Below are positions 7,209-15,270 of a DNA stretch of 64,000 nucleotides, piece after piece. Made by a program: the position numbers and the translations under genes. Positions within the stretch are counted from its first letter, which is position 1. The number at the start of each line of letters is the position of its first letter. The notes beneath the pieces were generated by a model, which saw only the letters and a list, made by a program, of their open reading frames with translations, made no database searches and had not been told where the DNA came from. Source of the stretch: Agrococcus jenensis (GTDB lineage Bacteria > Actinomycetota > Actinomycetes > Actinomycetales > Microbacteriaceae); the NCBI RefSeq assembly GCF_003752465.1, contig NZ_RKHJ01000001.1, positions 2,356,001-2,420,000 on the forward strand. The letters run 5' to 3'.

Positions 7209-8260
7209 AGCCCACGCCCTCTCTCGCCGAGCTGCGCGCGGCCCCCGAGGGGTCGCTCGAAGCGCTGCTCGCCCTGAGCGATCTCGATCGCACGGTGGCC
7301 GCGATCTCGGGCAACCGGATCACCGGCCTGCTCCGCGGCGACGAGCGCCGGGAGCTCGTGCAGCTGCTGTGCGAGGAGCGCGTGGCCGAGCTCAGCCCGG
7401 CCATGCGTGCGCGCGTCGTGCACGCGCTCCGCCGGCTCGCGCCGAGCCCGGTCGTCTCCGCGGGCATCCGGTCGATGCTGGAGTCGCTGACCGGCGCCCC
7501 GTTCCGCGACATGAAGTACTCGCTCAACGCCACCGGCGACCGCCACGACCTGGAGCACGTCGTCTACGAGCGGCTCACCGAGGCCGACCGCGCCGCCGTG
7601 CTCGCGCACATCGCGCGCGAGGCCGAGGACGCGCCGTCGCACGACCTGCGCATCCTGTGCGACATCGATGACACGGTCAAGGCGATGCTCCACGACAGCC
7701 GCTACCCGCGGGGCAGGGTCTACCCCGGCGTCATCGAGCTGCTCATCGCCCTCGACCAGGGCCGCGCGGCGGAGCCGTCCCGGCCCGGTGACCTGACCTT
7801 CGTCACGGCGCGCCCGGAGGGCCCGCGCGGGCTCATCGAGCAGTACACGCGCAACGGGCTCGCGGGGCTCGGCTTGCCGCCGCACGCGGTGCTCGGGGGC
7901 TCGTTCCTCAACCTGTTCACGAAGGCGTCGATCAAGGAGCGCAAGCTCCAGAACTTCGATCGCGAGCGCGCGCTGTTCCCGGAGTGCCGCTTCATGTTCC
8001 TCGGCGACAGCGGTCAGGCGGATGCGCACGTCGGCGCCGAGATGCTGCGGCGCGGTCCCGACTTCGTCGTGGCGGTGCTGATCCACGAGGTCGTGCCGGT
8101 CGCCGGCGCCGCGCGCGACGCGTTCGAGGCCGCGGGCATCCGCTTCCACACGAGCTACGACGACGCGGCCAGGATCGTCCACCGCCTCGGCCTCATCGAC
8201 ACCGTCGCCCGCGATCGCGTCTTCAAGGCGGTCGACGCCGAGACGGGGACGATGACCTAG
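7205..8260 (+). CDS. App1-type phosphatidate phosphatase domain protein (DUF2183)
   Basis: This 351-residue protein is of the App1/DUF2183 family, HAD-type Mg-dependent phosphatases. The eukaryotic member dephosphorylates phosphatidic acid. The nucleophile motif DIDDT is at residues 153-157, TARPEGPRGL provides the second HAD motif, and FLGDSGQAD near 263 the acidic metal-binding motif. The first 140 residues are helical and have no family I recognise. It overlaps the upstream lipid kinase by four bases, and its stop shares a CCTAGG palindrome with the convergent VOC gene. Confidence 0.85.
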   Translation: MKPTPSLAELRAAPEGSLEALLALSDLDRTVAAISGNRITGLLRGDERRELVQLLCEERVAELSPAMRARVVHALRRLAPSPVVSAGIRSMLESLTGAPFRDMKYSLNATGDRHDLEHVVYERLTEADRAAVLAHIAREAEDAPSHDLRILCDIDDTVKAMLHDSRYPRGRVYPGVIELLIALDQGRAAEPSRPGDLTFVTARPEGPRGLIEQYTRNGLAGLGLPPHAVLGGSFLNLFTKASIKERKLQNFDRERALFPECRFMFLGDSGQADAHVGAEMLRRGPDFVVAVLIHEVVPVAGAARDAFEAAGIRFHTSYDDAARIVHRLGLIDTVARDRVFKAVDAETGTMT

Positions 8261-8646
8261 GCGTCCGCGCCCCTCCGGTGCTCGACGAGCGCCACCGTGT
8301 TGCCCTCGCTGTCGAGGATGAACGCCATCCGCTCCTCCGTGCCCACCGGGCCCAGCGTCGCGTCGGCGTGGCCGAAGATCGTGTGCGGCTCGGCGACGAT
8401 CGAGACGCCGGATGCGCGCAGCCGCTCGACCCGCGCGTCGAGGTCGTCGACGGCGAAGTAGAGCAGCGCCGAGGGCGCGCCCCGCTCCAGCAGCAGCCGG
8501 GTGTCGCCCAGCACGAGGAACGCGAGGCCCGGCGGATCGAACGTCGCCGCCACCGACGTGCCCAGCAGGGTGGCGTAGAAGGCGGCAGCCCGCTCGAGGT
8601 CCTGGGCGCGCTGCGCCACCTGCACGAGCGGGCTGTCCCCGATCAT
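8257..8646 (-). CDS. VOC (glyoxalase/bleomycin resistance-like) family protein
   Basis: This 129-residue single VOC domain has two beta-alpha-beta-beta-beta modules. The first is VQVAQRAQDLERAAAFYATLL to TRLLLE and the second LYFAVDDLDARVERL to VALVEHR. Members bind a metal and small hydrophobic or oxygenated ligands, and some only bind antibiotics. The ligand here is unknown. The gene follows the S9 peptidase by 7 nt on the same strand and is probably the last gene of that operon. Its stop overlaps the App1 stop by four bases. Confidence 0.85.
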   Translation of the reverse strand: MIGDSPLVQVAQRAQDLERAAAFYATLLGTSVAATFDPPGLAFLVLGDTRLLLERGAPSALLYFAVDDLDARVERLRASGVSIVAEPHTIFGHADATLGPVGTEERMAFILDSEGNTVALVEHRRGADA

Positions 8647-8653
8647 GGTCCTG

Positions 8654-10663
8654 TCAGGCGCCGTGGTTCTGCGCCGTCGGCAGGTGCTTCGCCCACCAGC
8701 GCAGCACGTGCTCGAAGCGCTCCACCCGGTGCCGCGGCTGACCCGAGCGGGTCAGCTCGTGGTTCTCGCCGGGGAAGAGCAGCAGCGCCGTCTCCACGCC
8801 CTGGCGCTTGAGCGCCGCCCAGTAGCGCTGCGCCTGCTCGGGCGGGCACCGCCAGTCCTCCTCGGAGTGCACGACGAGCGTCGGCGTCCGCACGTCGCCG
8901 ACGCGCGCCATCGGGCTCTGCGCGCGCACCGCCTCGGCGTCGGTGCCGGTGTACTCCCCGCCGAAGAACCAGCCGATGTCGCTCGTGCCGACGAACGTCT
9001 CCGGGTCGAGGAAGCCGCGCTCGACGATGGCCGCCGTGAAGCGCTGGTCGTTCGCGATGATCCAGGCCGTCAGGTAGCCGCCGTACGAGCCGCCCATGAC
9101 GCCGAGGCGCTGCCCGTCGAGCTCGGGGTGCGCGGCGATCGCGCCGTCGAGGAAGTCGAGCACGTCGTGCATGTCGACGGTGCCCATCGACTGGCGGATC
9201 GCGAGCCCGTGCTCGCGGCCGTACCCGGCGGAGCCGCGCGGGTTGCACTGCACCACCGCGTAGCCGGCGGCCACCGCGACCTGCGCCTCGTCGAAGACGC
9301 CGATGCTGTACTGCGCGAAGGGGCCGCCGTGGATGTTGAGCAGCACCGGGTGCGGGCCCGGACCCTCGGGCAGCCAGACCCAGCCGTGGACGGAGCCGCC
9401 GTCGCGACCGGCGAGCTCGTGCTCGACGGGCTCGACGATGCCGGTGCGCTGCAGGCCGGCGCCGAAGTCGGTGATCACGGTGACGCCGCGGTCGTCGAGC
9501 ACCGCGACCTCGCCGGCCGAGGTCGGGGTCGCGACTGTCGCGACGGTGACGCCCGCGCCCACGCCGTGGCCGACCACCTCGAGGTCGCCGCCGATGAGCT
9601 CCTTGATGCCGCCGCCCGTGACGTGCAGCAGCCGCACGCGGCCGCGGGTGCGCTCCTGCACGAGCACGCCGTCCTCCACGACGGTCGCGTGGCTGCCGCC
9701 CTCGCCGAGGTCGGCGCCGCCCTCGTCGGTGACCTCCTCGGGGTGCGCGCCCGGCTGCTCGAGCACGAGCAGCTGCGTGTGGCGGGCGACGAAGTCGCGG
9801 CCGGAGTCGCCCATCCGCTGGGCGAGCAGCACGAAGCCGCCGTCGGGCGTGGGCTGCACCTGGTCGACCGAGAGCCCCGCGCGCGACGAGAGGATCGTGT
9901 GCGGCTCGCCCTGCGGCACGTGCGCGTCGAACTCGACGACCGCGTTGACGAGGTCGTCGTCGCGGGTGGCGTGGCGGGCGGTGACGCACAGCACGCGCCG
10001 GCCGTCGCTCGAGAAGACGGGCGCCGCGTGGTCGAAGTCGCCGTGGCTCAGCTGGATGGCCGGCGCCGTGCGCGGCAGGTCGTCGCTCGTCGACGGCAGG
10101 TCGTGCGGGTGCGGTGCGCGCTCGTAGAACGGCTCGGCGTCGAGGTCGGGCATCGCCGCGACGAACACGTGCGTCCGGCGGCCGACGAGGCTGCCGGTGC
10201 CGTTCGCGAGGTTGCGGTTGCGGGTGATGAGGCGGGGCGACTCGTGCGCGGCGTCGAGTCCCTCGACGGAGCCGTAGCGGCCCGGCTCGATGACGGCACC
10301 CGTGCACGCGATCCGGTCGCCCTCGGGCGAGATCGCGAACGCGTCGACGCCGCCGTCGAGCGACGTCGCCTGCACGGGCTCGCCGCCCTCGGCGCGCATC
10401 GCCCAGACCTGCTGCTTGCCCTTGGCGTCGGCGCGCAGGAACAGCAGGGCCTCGCCGTCGGCGCTCAGCTGCGGCGCGCGGTCGGCGACGCCGCCGGTGA
10501 TGCGGCGGCGGGTGCCGTCGGTGAGCGAGACGCGCCACAGCTGGCCCACGTTGCGGTTGGCGCGCAGGCTCGGTCGGCTGGTCGCGACGACCGCCCAGGT
10601 GCCGCTCGGGTGGACGGCGGGGCGAGAGAGCGAGACGAGCTGCTCGATGTCCTCGGCGCGCAT
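8654..10663 (-). CDS. S9 family peptidase (acylaminoacyl/dipeptidyl peptidase-like)
   Basis: This 669-residue prolyl-oligopeptidase family enzyme has an N-terminal beta-propeller (repeated PAVHPSGTW, PQLSADGEALLF, FSSDGRRVL, PTPDGGFVL blades) and a C-terminal alpha/beta hydrolase domain. The triad is readable: GGSYGG with Ser 526, HSEEDWRCP with Asp 603 and GENHE with His 635. It lacks a signal peptide, so it should cleave short peptides in the cytoplasm. Its ATG overlaps the stop of the upstream SDR gene by one base, which implies coupled translation. Confidence 0.92.
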   Translation of the reverse strand: MRAEDIEQLVSLSRPAVHPSGTWAVVATSRPSLRANRNVGQLWRVSLTDGTRRRITGGVADRAPQLSADGEALLFLRADAKGKQQVWAMRAEGGEPVQATSLDGGVDAFAISPEGDRIACTGAVIEPGRYGSVEGLDAAHESPRLITRNRNLANGTGSLVGRRTHVFVAAMPDLDAEPFYERAPHPHDLPSTSDDLPRTAPAIQLSHGDFDHAAPVFSSDGRRVLCVTARHATRDDDLVNAVVEFDAHVPQGEPHTILSSRAGLSVDQVQPTPDGGFVLLAQRMGDSGRDFVARHTQLLVLEQPGAHPEEVTDEGGADLGEGGSHATVVEDGVLVQERTRGRVRLLHVTGGGIKELIGGDLEVVGHGVGAGVTVATVATPTSAGEVAVLDDRGVTVITDFGAGLQRTGIVEPVEHELAGRDGGSVHGWVWLPEGPGPHPVLLNIHGGPFAQYSIGVFDEAQVAVAAGYAVVQCNPRGSAGYGREHGLAIRQSMGTVDMHDVLDFLDGAIAAHPELDGQRLGVMGGSYGGYLTAWIIANDQRFTAAIVERGFLDPETFVGTSDIGWFFGGEYTGTDAEAVRAQSPMARVGDVRTPTLVVHSEEDWRCPPEQAQRYWAALKRQGVETALLLFPGENHELTRSGQPRHRVERFEHVLRWWAKHLPTAQNHGA

Positions 10664-11454
10664 CAGGCCTGCGCTCCCTCGGCCGCGCCGAACCCGGAGA
10701 CGTCGCCCACGAGGCGCGTGCTGTCGTCGGGGACGGGGTCCACGGCGGCGAGCGCCACCTCGAGCGCGAACTCCTCGACGTTGTACAGCTTGCCGGCGTC
10801 CTCCCGGCGGCTCGCGATGGCGCCGGGGTTCGCACGCTCGAGCAGGGTCGCCGTGATGGTGCCCTCGATCATGTCGCCGGAGACCACGACGAGCTCGATC
10901 CCGCGCTCGCGGAGCGTCGGGATGCGCTCGCGGAGGGCGTCCTCGCCGGCGCGCTTCGAGCGGGCGACCGCCTCGTACTCGGGCATCGTCGGGGTGGTGC
11001 GGATGAAGTGCGCCTGGTGGCTCGTCACGAACACGACGCGCGCGCCGTCGCGCAGCACCGGCAGCGCCGCGTCGAGGAGCGCGACCTGGGCGTCGCGGTT
11101 GAGGCGCATCGCGTAGTCCTCGCCCATGCCGCTCTCCATGCCGCCCGAGGCGTTCATCACGAGGATGTCGAGGCCGCCGAAGCTCGCGCGTGCCGCCTCG
11201 AACATGGCGGCGACGCTGTCGGCGTCGGTGAGGTCGGCCTGCACCGCGATCGCCCGCACGCCCTGCTGCTCGGCGGCTGCGACGACCTTCTCGGCCCGCG
11301 GCGCCTTCGCCCGGTAGTTGACGACGACATCGGCGCCGGCGGCCGCCAGCAGCGCGACGGTCGCGGCGCCGATGCCGCGGCTCGAGCCGGTGACGAGGGC
11401 CGTGCGGCCGGTGAGCGAGCCTGGCTCGAGATGGGCGGGTGCGGTGTTCGGCAC
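10663..11454 (-). CDS. SDR family oxidoreductase with degenerate active site
   Basis: This 263-residue Rossmann-fold protein has the classical SDR cofactor loop TGSSRGIGAAT, NYR after strand 2 (NADP preference likely), ADLTDADS and VMNASGGME. The active-site segment reads VTSHQAHF then PEYEAVARSKRAGED, where Tyr and Lys are seven residues apart rather than four and a Val sits at the usual Tyr position. Catalysis may therefore differ or be lost. GTG 11454 is chosen because GAAGGAG precedes it. A TAGGGT -10 box is at 11477-11482 on the minus strand. It is the first gene of the SDR-S9-VOC operon. Confidence 0.82.
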   Translation of the reverse strand: MPNTAPAHLEPGSLTGRTALVTGSSRGIGAATVALLAAAGADVVVNYRAKAPRAEKVVAAAEQQGVRAIAVQADLTDADSVAAMFEAARASFGGLDILVMNASGGMESGMGEDYAMRLNRDAQVALLDAALPVLRDGARVVFVTSHQAHFIRTTPTMPEYEAVARSKRAGEDALRERIPTLRERGIELVVVSGDMIEGTITATLLERANPGAIASRREDAGKLYNVEEFALEVALAAVDPVPDDSTRLVGDVSGFGAAEGAQA

Positions 11455-11551
11455 GGGAGCTCCTTCGTTCCCATCGACCCTACTGCTACGCCGCGGCGAG
11501 GGCGCTGGCGCGGGCGCCTGCGTGCCGGGCCCCATCCCAGGCTGCGCTCCC

Positions 11552-11557
11552 TATGCT
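11552..11557 (+). promoter_or_regulatory. -10 box TATGCT, leaderless start of nfeD
   Basis: TATGCT ends 6 nt before GTG 11564. The 109-nt spacer to the divergent SDR gene holds the two promoters and nothing else I can identify. Confidence 0.5.
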
Positions 11558-11563
11558 GAAGGG

Positions 11564-12022
11564 GTGGATCTCGTCCAGTACGCGTGGGTCGTGTGGCTCG
11601 TGGTGGCACTCGTGTGCTTCATCATCGAGATGGTCACGCTCGAGTTCACCTTCCTCATGATCGGCCTCGCGTCGACCGTCGGCCTCGTCTCGAGCATCAC
11701 TGGCCTGCCGTGGTGGGTGCAGATCCTCATCGCGGCCGCGGCGGCGCTCCTGCTGCTCTTCCTCGTCCGCCCGAAGCTGCTCGAGCGGCTGCAGGAGTCG
11801 GGCGAGGTCAACAAGCAGGGCATCGAGGCGCTGCTCGGCATGGCGGGCGAGGTGACGCGCTCGTTCGAGCGCGGCGCCGGCGAGGTGACCCTCGCGAACG
11901 GCGACGTCTGGACGTCCCGCCTCTCCCCCGCCGCGCAGCAGCGCGATCCCGACGTCGGCGAGCGCATCGTCGTCACCGCCATCGAGGGGGCGACGGCCAT
12001 CGTCGTCCCCGCGCAGCGCTAA
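11564..12022 (+). CDS. NfeD-like membrane protein
   Basis: This short NfeD (NfeD1b type, 152 residues) has two or three hydrophobic segments (VVWLVVALVCFIIEMV, FLMIGLASTVGLVSS, WWVQILIAAAAALLLLFLV) and then a soluble C-terminal OB-fold domain (GEVTLANGDVW, VGERIVVTAIEGATAIV). NfeD proteins are encoded next to SPFH/stomatin proteins and are thought to help them organise membrane microdomains; the next gene is such a protein, 15 nt downstream. The start is GTG 11564 after the TATGCT box. Confidence 0.9.
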   Translation: MDLVQYAWVVWLVVALVCFIIEMVTLEFTFLMIGLASTVGLVSSITGLPWWVQILIAAAAALLLLFLVRPKLLERLQESGEVNKQGIEALLGMAGEVTRSFERGAGEVTLANGDVWTSRLSPAAQQRDPDVGERIVVTAIEGATAIVVPAQR

Positions 12023-12037
12023 CCCCAAGGAGCACCC

Positions 12038-13285
12038 ATGCCGTTCGACGGACAATTCATCCTCGGAGGATTCCTGCTCGTCGTGGTGATCCTCGTCGTC
12101 CTGTTCGTGCTCGTCACGCTCTTCAGGTCGATCCGGATCATCAAGCAGGGCTTCACCGGTGTCGTCGAGCGCCTCGGCCGCTTCCACCGCGTGCTCCAGC
12201 CGGGCCTGAACTTCCTCGTGCCGTTCATCGACCGGGTCTCGTACCACGTCGACATGCGCGAGCAGGTGCGCTCCTTCCCGCCGCAGCCGGTCATCACCGA
12301 GGACAACCTCGTCGTCTCGATCGACACGGTCGTCTACTTCCAGGTGACGGATGCCCGCGCGGCGACCTACGAGATCGCCGACTACCTCTCGGCCGTCGAG
12401 CAGCTCACGACCACCACGCTCCGCAACGTCGTCGGTGGCATGAACCTCGAAGAGGCGCTCACGAGCCGCGACACGATCAACGGGCAACTGCGCAACGTGC
12501 TCGACCAGGCCACCGGCAAGTGGGGCCTGCGCGTGGGCCGCGTCGAGCTCAAGGCGATCGACCCGCCCCACTCCATCCAGGACTCGATGGAGAAGCAGAT
12601 GCGCGCCGAGCGCGACCGCCGCGCCGCCATCCTCACCGCCGAGGGCTCGAAGCAGTCGCAGATCCTCGAGGCCGAGGGTCTGCGCCAGTCCGAGATCCTG
12701 CGCGCCGAGGGCCAGGCCAAGGCCCAGGTGCTCCGCGCGAAGGGCGACGCCGAGGCGCAGGTGCTGCTCGCCAAGGGTGAGTCGGAGGCCATCGAGCGCG
12801 TCTTCGCCGCCATCCACGAGGGCGACGCCGACGACAAGCTGCTGTCCTACCAGTACCTGCAGACGCTGCCGAAGCTCGCCGAGGGCGACGCGAACAAGCT
12901 GTGGATCATCCCGTCCGAGCTCACGGAGGCGCTGCAGAGCGTCGGCCGCGGGTTCCTCGAGGGCCGTGCCGACGTGCCGTTCCAGAAGTCGAAGGGCAAG
13001 CGCTCGGAGGCGGCGGAGCCGTCGATCCTCGACGAGACCTTCCAGGCCGACTCGGTGAGCGACGTCGAGGTGCCCTCGATCGCCGAGACGCTGCAGGCGA
13101 GCGGCATCGACCCGCAGGACGCCGGCCGCACCGACACCGTGTCGTCGACGACGTCGCTCGCCGACGAGACGCCCGACACCGACTACAGCGAGGCCATCGA
13201 GACCGCGCGCGAGGCGGCCGCAGAGGCGCCGCGCGCCACGGACGCCGACCAGGGCGTCGACGACGGCGGGTCGCCGCGGGCGTGA
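12038..13285 (+). CDS. SPFH domain / Band 7 (stomatin, QmcA-like) protein
   Basis: This 415-residue protein has one N-terminal membrane anchor (ILGGFLLVVVILVVLFVLVTLF), then the Band 7 domain (FTGVVERLGRFHRVLQPGLNF to PPHSIQDSMEKQMRAERDRRA), an alanine/glutamate-rich coiled coil with repeated ILxAEG segments, and an acidic disordered tail of about 90 residues. Such proteins form membrane scaffolds that influence proteolysis and transporter placement. ATG 12038 follows AAGGAG. The stop overlaps the GDPD start by four bases. Confidence 0.92.
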   Translation: MPFDGQFILGGFLLVVVILVVLFVLVTLFRSIRIIKQGFTGVVERLGRFHRVLQPGLNFLVPFIDRVSYHVDMREQVRSFPPQPVITEDNLVVSIDTVVYFQVTDARAATYEIADYLSAVEQLTTTTLRNVVGGMNLEEALTSRDTINGQLRNVLDQATGKWGLRVGRVELKAIDPPHSIQDSMEKQMRAERDRRAAILTAEGSKQSQILEAEGLRQSEILRAEGQAKAQVLRAKGDAEAQVLLAKGESEAIERVFAAIHEGDADDKLLSYQYLQTLPKLAEGDANKLWIIPSELTEALQSVGRGFLEGRADVPFQKSKGKRSEAAEPSILDETFQADSVSDVEVPSIAETLQASGIDPQDAGRTDTVSSTTSLADETPDTDYSEAIETAREAAAEAPRATDADQGVDDGGSPRA

Positions 13286-14040
13286 GCCCGTACCTGACCC
13301 CGGCCCCGCCGAGGGTGCTCGCGCATCGCGGGCTCGCCCTCGGCGCGCCGGAGAACACCATGATGGCCTTCATCGCGGCCGTCGACGCGGGCGCGACCTT
13401 CCTCGAGACCGACGTGCACGCGACCGCCGACGGCGTCGCCGTGCTCGCGCACGATCCCGGGCTCGACCGGGTCGCGGGCACCGACGTCGTGATCGAGCGC
13501 ACCCTTTGGCGCGACCTGCAGCAGATCGACCTCGGTCAGGGCGAGGGCGTGCCGGGGCTGCGCGAGGCGCTGCTCGCGCTGCCCGACGCGCGATGGAACA
13601 TCGACCTGAAGTCGGATGCCTCCGTCGTGCCCGCCGTGCGCGCGGTCGTCGAGGCGAAGGCCGTCGACCGCGTGCTGCTCACGTCGTTCTCGGAGCGGCG
13701 CCGACGGCAGGCGCAGCAGCTGCTGCCGGAGGTCGCGACCAGCGCCTCGAGGTCGATCGTGATGCAAGCCCTCGCGGCGCAGCGGCTGGGCCTCCGCTCC
13801 CGGCTGCGGGGCATCCTCGCGCCGGTCGTCGCGCTGCAGGTGCCGCGCCGCGCGAAGGGCGTCGAGATCGTCACGGAGCGGAGCGTCGCGGCCTTCCAGC
13901 AGGCCGGTGTCGAGGTGCACGTGTGGACGATCAACGACGAGGCCGAGATGCGCGAGCTGCTCGCGCTCGGCGTCGACGGCATCGTGACCGACCGCTGCGA
14001 CCTGGCCCTCCCGCTCGTGAGCGGCCACTCCGGCACGTGA
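13282..14040 (+). CDS. Glycerophosphodiester phosphodiesterase family protein
   Basis: This 252-residue GDPD TIM barrel hydrolyses glycerophosphodiesters to glycerol-3-phosphate and an alcohol. Catalytic signatures are AHRG with the general acid/base His, APENT with a metal-binding Glu, ETDVH, and AHDPGLDR with the second His. Later strands show NIDLKSD and VHVWTINDEAEM. No signal peptide is visible, so it acts on lipid breakdown products in the cytoplasm. It is coupled to the SPFH gene by a GTGA overlap. Its last seven codons (VSGHSGT) are themselves built from the 20-bp unit repeated after the stop. Confidence 0.9.
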   Translation: MSPYLTPAPPRVLAHRGLALGAPENTMMAFIAAVDAGATFLETDVHATADGVAVLAHDPGLDRVAGTDVVIERTLWRDLQQIDLGQGEGVPGLREALLALPDARWNIDLKSDASVVPAVRAVVEAKAVDRVLLTSFSERRRRQAQQLLPEVATSASRSIVMQALAAQRLGLRSRLRGILAPVVALQVPRRAKGVEIVTERSVAAFQQAGVEVHVWTINDEAEMRELLALGVDGIVTDRCDLALPLVSGHSGT

Positions 14041-14217
14041 GTGGTCATTCCCGCGCGTGAGTGGTCATTCCCGCGCGTGAGTGGTCATTCCCGCGCGTGA
14101 GTGGTCATTCCCGCGCGTGAGTGGTCATCTCGGGATGTGAGTAGTCATCTCGGCGCGTTGAGTGGTCGCTGCGGGATGGGAATGGCCGCTGCGGCACGCG
14201 AGCGGCCGCTGCGGCGG
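14018..14217 (+). repeat. Left arm: ten 20-bp units GTGAGTGGTCATTCCCGCGC
   Basis: Units begin every 20 bp from 14018, inside the end of the GDPD gene. Four are identical (14038-14117), and the outer ones drift. Each contains a GAGTG-GT-CA(T/C)TC palindrome with an 8-nt spacer. A diverged linker (14218-14290) separates this from the right arm. No gene is supported in the spacer. Confidence 0.9.
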
Positions 14218-14290
14218 GTCAGTGGTGCGGCAGGTGACCAGCGCATCCGGTGGGTGGGTCGCGGTCATCCCGGCCACCGAGCGGTCCCGA

Positions 14291-14510
14291 CGCGGGAGTG
14301 ACCGCTCAACCGCGGCAGTGACCACTCACCCGCGGGAGTGACCGCTCACCGGCAGGATTGACCGCTCACCTCCGGGAGTGACCACTCAAGTGCGGAAGTG
14401 ACCACTCACTCGCGGGAGTGACCGCTCACCCGCGCGAGTGACCACTCACCCGCGGGAGTGACCACTCACCCACGGAAGTGACCACTCAAGTGCGGGGGTG
14501 ACCACTCGAC
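14291..14510 (-). repeat. Right arm: eleven 20-bp units, inverted relative to the left arm
   Basis: Eleven 20-bp units of the form CGCGGGAGTGACCACTCACC run to 14510. They are the reverse complement of the left-arm unit, so both arms read inward from the flanking 3' ends. Third-to-fifth-base drift (CGC, CGCT) shows independent copies rather than a recent duplication. Confidence 0.9.
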
Positions 14511-14539
14511 GCGAGCCGGGCACCTCCCGGGCGGCGTCG
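14507..14539. terminator. Hairpin downstream of ppm
   Basis: CGACGC (14507-14512) pairs with GCGTCG (14534-14539), and CCGGG (14516-14520) with CCCGG (14526-14530), around a 5-nt loop with a symmetric internal loop. It lies just after the minus-strand glycosyltransferase stop. Confidence 0.4.
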
Positions 14540-14541
14540 AG

Positions 14542-15270
14542 CTAGCGGGGCGCCTTCGGGAGCGCGCGCACGCCGGCGAGCGACCACTTGGTGACCGCGC
14601 CGAGCGTCGCGAGCTCCTCCGCGAGGCGCATCTTCGAAGCCCCGACCGCGCGCTCGATGAAGCCGATCGGCACCTCCGCGATCGTGCCGCCCGCCTGGGC
14701 GACCCGCACGGCCATGGCGATCTGGAAGGCATAGGCGTCGACCTGGATCGCGTCGAGGTCGACGTGCTCGAGCACGCGCGTGCGGTAGACGCGCAGCGAG
14801 CTCGTGAGGTCCTGCACGCCGGTGGCGAGCATCCCGCGCGCGTACGCGTTGCCGAGCCGCGAGAGCACCCGTCGGCGGAGGCCCATGTTGCGCACGTCGC
14901 TGCCCTCGACGAACCGCGAGCCGATCACGAGGTCGACGCCGCTTGCGGAGACCGCGAGCAGCTCCGGCAGGTCGTCGGCGTCGTACGAGCCGTCCGCGTC
15001 GGTGACGACGACCTTCGTCGCGCCGCGCGCCATGGCGAAGCGCATGCCCTCGATGACGGCCGAGCGGTAGCCGCGCTCCTCGCGGTGGATGACGAGCGTG
15101 CCCGCGTCGGCCTTGGCGAGCCGGTCGGCGAGCTCGCCGGTGCCGTCGGGGCTGCCGTCGTCGATGATCACGAGCTCGGCGTGCGGCACCGACTGGCGGA
15201 GCCTGCCGACCGTGCGCTCGAGCGTCTCGATCTCGTCGTAGGTCGGGACGACGATCATCACGTCAGGCAT
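14542..15270 (-). CDS. ppm: Polyprenol monophosphomannose synthase-like glycosyltransferase (GT2)
   Basis: This 242-residue GT2 enzyme probably transfers mannose from GDP-mannose to polyprenyl phosphate, the donor for lipoglycan and protein mannosylation. It opens with VIVPTYDEIETL, then IIDDGSPDGTG and the metal-binding DADGSYDADDLPEL. SLRVYRTRVLEHVDL and the RAVGASKM motif near residue 215 fit dolichol-phosphate-mannose synthases. It has no C-terminal membrane helices, so it matches the catalytic Ppm1 domain alone. In mycobacteria this domain is fused to the apolipoprotein acyltransferase; here lnt is a separate gene overlapping by 8 nt. Confidence 0.88.
   Translation of the reverse strand: MPDVMIVVPTYDEIETLERTVGRLRQSVPHAELVIIDDGSPDGTGELADRLAKADAGTLVIHREERGYRSAVIEGMRFAMARGATKVVVTDADGSYDADDLPELLAVSASGVDLVIGSRFVEGSDVRNMGLRRRVLSRLGNAYARGMLATGVQDLTSSLRVYRTRVLEHVDLDAIQVDAYAFQIAMAVRVAQAGGTIAEVPIGFIERAVGASKMRLAEELATLGAVTKWSLAGVRALPKAPR

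Noticed and set aside
8645..11116. Plus-strand frame of 823 codons opposite the S9 peptidase
   Set aside because: It is the shadow of the S9 and SDR genes, with a composition of Val/Arg/Ala/Asp/His and no recognisable domain. High GC creates such long antisense frames throughout the window.
14101..14325. Two 66-codon frames in the 20-bp array
   Set aside because: They read through repeat units in opposite strands without ribosome sites; the repeat pattern explains them.
14018..14510. Possible CRISPR array
   Set aside because: The period is 20 bp with no unique spacers, the unit is a palindrome, the second half is inverted, and no cas genes occur in the window.
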